DNA from: Candidatus Mediterraneibacter merdipullorum
GTDB lineage: Bacteria > Bacillota > Clostridia > Lachnospirales > Lachnospiraceae
Length of the DNA stretch: 64,000 bases
Direction of reading: 5' to 3'
Assembly (NCBI GenBank): GCA_019117125.1
Contig: DXAL01000021.1
Coordinates: 62,001 to 126,000 of the forward strand
The notes below the pieces were generated by a model. The model saw only the letters and a program-made list of their open reading frames with translations, had not been told where the DNA came from and searched no databases. Below, one piece after another: positions 60,577 to 64,000 of this stretch. Both the position numbers and the translations under genes were made by a program. Position 1 is the stretch's first letter; every line of letters begins with the position of its first letter.

Positions 60577-62048
60577 CATTTTACAGCTTTATGAAACAGA
60601 TGTATGACGCAAGACCGGAGCATGTCCTGTTTTCATATGACCGTGACGGGATACAGACAAACGTCACGGTGAGGCAATGGGTGCAGGATGTGGCGGACTG
60701 TGCGGAATATATGGCGGCACAATACGGGAGAAACGGCAGGACCCACATCGCCGTGACCGGAAAGAGCAGTTATGAATGGTATGTGCTGGTGTTTGGCATC
60801 GTCCTCTCCGGAAATGTGGCTGTGTCGGTCAATACCGGTCTTGCGGAGGAGGACCTTTTGTATCAGCTCCGGAAATCGGATGCGGTCATCCTTTACCGGG
60901 AGCAGGAAGAGCGGGATTTTGAGGAACTGAAGAAAGCGCTCATTCCCCAGGAAGGGATGGACGACGTCCGGAAAAAGGCGGCGGAAAGAAGAAATGGCAG
61001 GCTGTTTCAGGAAGAGATGCTCCAGAAAGAGATGCTTCAGGAAGAATGGTCTCCGGATGACGGCGCTTCGGAGGACCGGATGTCCCTCATCCTGTTTTCT
61101 TCCGGGACGAGCGGGCTTCCCAAGGGTGTGATGCTGAGCCAAAAAAATATCCTTGCAGTGGACGATAAGATGGAGGGTGTCTTTGACGGAGGGCGTCTGA
61201 TGATGATGCTTCCTCTCCACCATGTCGCTGCCATCTACTTCAGCATCGCTCTGATGCGGCATCCGGTCACCTTGTGCATCTGCAGCAGTCCCAAATACAT
61301 GGTGCGGGATATGAAGCGGTACCGCCCCACCGTGATGACGATGGTGCCAGCCCAGCTCGCCTTCCTCGTGTCGAGGTGCACAAGGGACGAGCTGCTCAGG
61401 GAGACGGCAGCGCAGTATCTGGACTATGTGGTCTGCGGCGGCGCCATGCTGGACAATGAGTATCCGGACCTTTTTGCAGACTGGGGCATCCAGGTGCTGA
61501 ACGCCTACGGGCTCACCGAGACGTCCGGCGGGATTACCCGGTGGTTCCCCCACCGGGAACGCTCCATCGGTATGCTCTCGGACGCCAACGAGATGAAGCT
61601 GGAGGAAGGAGAGCTGCTGATAAGAGGCGGCAGCGTCATGCTGGGGTATTACAAAGACCCGGCGGAGACGGAAAAGGTATTCCGGGACGGCTGGTTCTGC
61701 ACCGGAGACCTGGTGCAGACGGATGAAGACGGCTTCCTGTATGTGACCGGGAGAAAGAAAAATATCATCATCCTTTCCAACGGGGAAAATGTAAGCCCGG
61801 AGGAACTGGAGGGCAAGATATGCCGGATACCCGGAGCGGAGGAAGTCGTGGTGACGGGAAGCGGGGAAGGACTGACGGCATCCATATATCCGGGCGAAGA
61901 GCAGGATGAGGGGAAGAGGCGCCGGATACAGGAAGGAATCCGAGCGCTGAATGAACGCCTGCCCAGATTCCAGCAGATACGGGAGGTCCGGTTCCGGGAA
62001 GAGCCCTTCCCGAAGACGGGGAGCGGAAAGATAAGGAGGAATCTCTGA
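60573..62048 (+). CDS. AMP-forming acyl (or aminoacyl) ligase of the ANL superfamily
   Basis: 491 residues. ATP-binding loop LFSSGTSGLPKG (about 174-185), substrate-pocket and adenylation motifs NAYGLTETSGG, WFCTGDLVQ, VTGRKKNIIILSNGENVSPEE, and the C-terminal lysine in KTGSGKIRRN (Lys486). It should activate an acid and load it onto the cluster's acyl carrier protein. The substrate cannot be read; the family spans acyl-CoA synthetases and DltA-like enzymes. An insertion at about 146-158 repeats EEMLQKEMLQEE. Overlaps its neighbours at both ends. Confidence 0.88.
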   Translation: MTFYSFMKQMYDARPEHVLFSYDRDGIQTNVTVRQWVQDVADCAEYMAAQYGRNGRTHIAVTGKSSYEWYVLVFGIVLSGNVAVSVNTGLAEEDLLYQLRKSDAVILYREQEERDFEELKKALIPQEGMDDVRKKAAERRNGRLFQEEMLQKEMLQEEWSPDDGASEDRMSLILFSSGTSGLPKGVMLSQKNILAVDDKMEGVFDGGRLMMMLPLHHVAAIYFSIALMRHPVTLCICSSPKYMVRDMKRYRPTVMTMVPAQLAFLVSRCTRDELLRETAAQYLDYVVCGGAMLDNEYPDLFADWGIQVLNAYGLTETSGGITRWFPHRERSIGMLSDANEMKLEEGELLIRGGSVMLGYYKDPAETEKVFRDGWFCTGDLVQTDEDGFLYVTGRKKNIIILSNGENVSPEELEGKICRIPGAEEVVVTGSGEGLTASIYPGEEQDEGKRRRIQEGIRALNERLPRFQQIREVRFREEPFPKTGSGKIRRNL

Positions 62049-63115
62049 TGGCTCAGGTGTCCGTCGTCCTGCCGGTCTTCAATATCCGGGAGGACATCCT
62101 GCACCAGTGCATGGAGTCCGTCCTGAATCAGACTTACACGGATTATGAAGTCATCCTGGTGGACGACGGCTCGGACAACGGAGCGGAAATGATATGCGAC
62201 GGGTACGCGAAGCGGGATGAGCGCTTCCGTGTAATTCATCAGGAGAACCGCGGCGTGTCTGCCGCAAGGAATGCCGGGACGGCTACGGCGAAAGGAAAAT
62301 GGCTCATCTATCTGGACCCGGATGACTGGTGGGAGGCGGATACGCTGGAAGTGCTCTGCCGCTGTATGGAGGAACAGGAGCCGGACGTCCTCATCTTTTC
62401 TTATTTTGACAATTTCCCGGACCGGCAGGTGGAGCGCAGATGCGGGAAAGACCCTGTTTCAGGCTATACGGAAGCGGACGGCGCCCTGCGGCACAATATG
62501 CAGCTCGGGCTCCTGGATGAGAGCGTCCGGATGCTCCCGGGCTACTTCGGCGCCGTGTGGCTGCAGATGATAAACCTTGAGTTCCTGCGGAGACAGCATC
62601 TGCTGTTCCCGGAAGAGATACGGAAATCGGAGGATACCGTCTTCAATCTGCGGCTGCTGGATGCCGCCGCCAGGGTCGGGATACTGGACCGGTCCCTGTA
62701 TCATTACCGGAGGTATGAAGATTCCCTCTGCAACCGGTACAGTCCGGACCTGGAACAGACCTTTGCCCCGGTGGGAAAGGAACTGTACCGCTTCTGTTCC
62801 GGAAGGTCGGAGGAATATATGCAGGCATACCGTGTCTTCCTGGTGAAGAATTATGCCGCGCTCCTGCGGCTGAACTATTTCCATCCCGATAATCCGGATA
62901 CGGAGCGGGAAAAGCGGAGGCAGTGGAACGCCTTTCTCCGTACAAAGGATGGATTCATCGGGGTGGAAAAGACCGGGACAGGCATGCTGTACCGCAGGCG
63001 GAAGATGACGGCGGTCCTGTATTTCGTGTCCTTCCGGCTCAAAAGCTACGGGCTTTTGAAACTGTTCTGGAAGCTGTTCTCCATGGGGAAGGAAGGGCAT
63101 GCCCCGGATTTATAA
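62048..63115 (+). CDS. GT2-family glycosyltransferase
   Basis: 355 residues. GT-A fold with VSVVLPVFNIREDILHQCMESVLNQTY, VILVDDGSDNG, NRGVSAARNAG and the metal-binding DPDDWW. Inverting sugar transfer, or in some teichoic acid systems polyol-phosphate transfer, to the growing repeat unit. Its start shares one base with the ligase stop. The 3' end overlaps the convergent epimerase by 6 bases. Last gene of the plus-strand run. Confidence 0.9.
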   Translation: MAQVSVVLPVFNIREDILHQCMESVLNQTYTDYEVILVDDGSDNGAEMICDGYAKRDERFRVIHQENRGVSAARNAGTATAKGKWLIYLDPDDWWEADTLEVLCRCMEEQEPDVLIFSYFDNFPDRQVERRCGKDPVSGYTEADGALRHNMQLGLLDESVRMLPGYFGAVWLQMINLEFLRRQHLLFPEEIRKSEDTVFNLRLLDAAARVGILDRSLYHYRRYEDSLCNRYSPDLEQTFAPVGKELYRFCSGRSEEYMQAYRVFLVKNYAALLRLNYFHPDNPDTEREKRRQWNAFLRTKDGFIGVEKTGTGMLYRRRKMTAVLYFVSFRLKSYGLLKLFWKLFSMGKEGHAPDL

Positions 63116-64000
63116 GAGCTCCTGTTCGAGGATGTCTGCGATGCACATGCAGGCAGTGCCGTCTCCGTACGGATTTGCGGCTCGGCTCATGCGGTCGTAC
63201 ATTTCCCGGTCGTCCAGGAGGGCAGAAAATGCCCGGTAGATTTCTTCTTCCCCGGTTCCTGTCAGGAGAAGGGTGCCGGCGGCGACGCCTTCCGGGCGTT
63301 CCGTGGTATCCCGCAGGACGAGCACCGGCTTCCCGAGAGAAGGGGCTTCCTCCTGGATGCCGCCGGAGTCCGTGAGGATGAGATAGCTGCGCTTCATGAA
63401 ATTATGGAAGTCACAGACGCCGAGGGGCTCGATGATGCGGATGTTGTCTTCTGTCCCGAATATCTCTGCCGCGGTTTCGCGGACCGCAGGGTTCATATGG
63501 ATGGGATAGACTGCCCGGACCCCGTCGTGTTCGTCCAGTACCCGCCGGATGGCCCGGAACATATTTTTCATGGGCTCGCCCAGATTCTCACGGCGGTGGG
63601 CGGTGATGAGGATCATTCGGTCCGTGCTCACCCGGTCCAGTTCCGGATGGGTGTAGTCGTCCCGTATGGTCGTCTTCAGTGCGTCGATGGCAGTATTTCC
63701 CGTCACGTAGATGGAGGAAGGATTCCTGCCCTCCCGGAGCAGGTTGTCCCGCGCGGTCTTTGTCGGTGCAAAGTGAAAGGAGGCAATCAGGGAGACGGTC
63801 TGCCTGTTAAACTCTTCCGGATAGGGAGAAGCCATATCGTAGGTCCGAAGTCCCGCTTCCACGTGTCCGACCGGTATCTTCCGGTAGAAGCATGCGAGGG
63901 CGGCGGAAAAGGTGGTCGTCGTATCTCCGTGTACGAGCACCAGGTCGGGCTGTTCTTTTTCCAGGACCGGCTCGAAGCGGCAGAGGATGCCCGCCGTGAT
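63110..64000 (-). CDS. wecB: UDP-N-acetylglucosamine 2-epimerase (non-hydrolysing), 3' part
   Basis: 297 codons in the window; the 5' end lies beyond the right edge. Motifs: VHGDTTTTFSAALACFYRKIPVGHVEAGLRT, ITAHRRENLG and TDSGGIQEEAPSLGKPVLVLRDTTERPE. Interconverts UDP-GlcNAc and UDP-ManNAc, supplying ManNAc for teichoic acid linkage units or capsule repeat units. It faces the polymer cluster convergently, and likely serves it or a further glycan cluster to the right. Confidence 0.94.
   Translation of the reverse strand: MTAGILCRFEPVLEKEQPDLVLVHGDTTTTFSAALACFYRKIPVGHVEAGLRTYDMASPYPEEFNRQTVSLIASFHFAPTKTARDNLLREGRNPSSIYVTGNTAIDALKTTIRDDYTHPELDRVSTDRMILITAHRRENLGEPMKNMFRAIRRVLDEHDGVRAVYPIHMNPAVRETAAEIFGTEDNIRIIEPLGVCDFHNFMKRSYLILTDSGGIQEEAPSLGKPVLVLRDTTERPEGVAAGTLLLTGTGEEEIYRAFSALLDDREMYDRMSRAANPYGDGTACMCIADILEQELL

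Noticed and set aside
49755-64000. Classic Dlt operon or ABC-exported wall teichoic acid cluster
   Set aside because: No MBOAT DltB, DltD, TagG/TagH or TagO-like gene is seen; Wzx, Wzy and AT3-type genes are present instead.
1-64000. CRISPR array, integrase-borne island or intact insertion sequence
   Set aside because: No regularly spaced repeats, cas genes, integrase or transposase reading frames were found.

Overview
The window looks like a chromosome segment of a GC-rich, spore-forming anaerobic Clostridium relative, most likely Lachnospiraceae. The grounds are SpoVT, the SCIFF peptide with its radical SAM maturase, HemZ, a TIGR04086-type membrane protein next to SCIFF, a SecD-SecF fusion, and the order rel / MBL hydrolase / hemZ / hisS / aspS. 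Most of it is dense core genome. No gap between genes exceeds 300 bases. I saw no CRISPR array, no intact insertion sequence and no prophage. The genus is not fixed by anything I can see.

Layout. 1-4049: 3' end of a polyamine ABC operon (potABCD), whose PotD ends in a membrane anchor. 4087-5415 (minus): ThrE-type exporter. 5666-8068: pyruvate kinase and an AEC transporter. 8061-9619 (minus): sugar O-acetyltransferase and an sdpI-sdpR pair with two palindromic operators. 9787-11499: recJ, followed by the remnant of an AAA-ATPase/PD-(D/E)XK gene. 12231-20619: rel, MBL hydrolase, hemZ, hisS, aspS and an omega-amidase-like gene; rel has a leader containing an intrinsic terminator. 20602-21047: an orphan HicB-like gene bracketed by copies of a 22-24 base palindrome. 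21120-24581: MFS transporter, tRNA-Gly, brnQ, marR-type regulator. 24679-28640: thyA, folA and a zinc/manganese ABC transporter in one run. 28675-32069: alanine/glycine symporter, a small membrane protein, tRNA-Ala, diguanylate cyclase. 32155-32646 (minus): tRNA-Val and tmRNA. 32846-39067: phospholipase C-like protein, UMF1 transporter, ABC ATPase and a giant coiled-coil FtsX-type permease. 39087-40764 (minus): a second AEC transporter and PduL. 40969-45539: Na/Pi symporter with a PhoU domain, spoVT, TIGR04086 protein, SCIFF peptide and maturase. 45597-47978: secDF.

From 48065 to 63115 thirteen genes run on the plus strand with gaps of at most 32 bases and many ATGA-type overlaps. The run starts with a DivIVA-like protein and a membrane-anchored metallophosphoesterase, then holds an envelope-polymer cluster: two Wzz-like co-polymerases (the second fused to a degenerate GGDEF-like domain), a Wzy-like polymerase, a GT4 glycosyltransferase, a TagB/F-type polyol-phosphate transferase, a membrane acyltransferase, an SGNH esterase, an acyl carrier protein, a Wzx-like flippase, an AMP-forming acyl ligase and a GT2 glycosyltransferase. 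A convergent UDP-GlcNAc 2-epimerase runs off the right edge. My reading is a Wzx/Wzy-route surface polymer carrying polyol phosphate, decorated with an acyl or aminoacyl group that is activated by its own ligase and carried by its own ACP, analogous in logic to Dlt but built from different parts. This is the most interesting system in the window.

Regulatory signals were read by eye. Several promoters have 17-base spacing and good hexamers. Notable ones are the sdpRI promoter between two palindromes, a 22-bp hairpin that would both terminate transcription and mask the ribosome binding site of spoVT, and a T-tract-less hairpin between SCIFF and its maturase.
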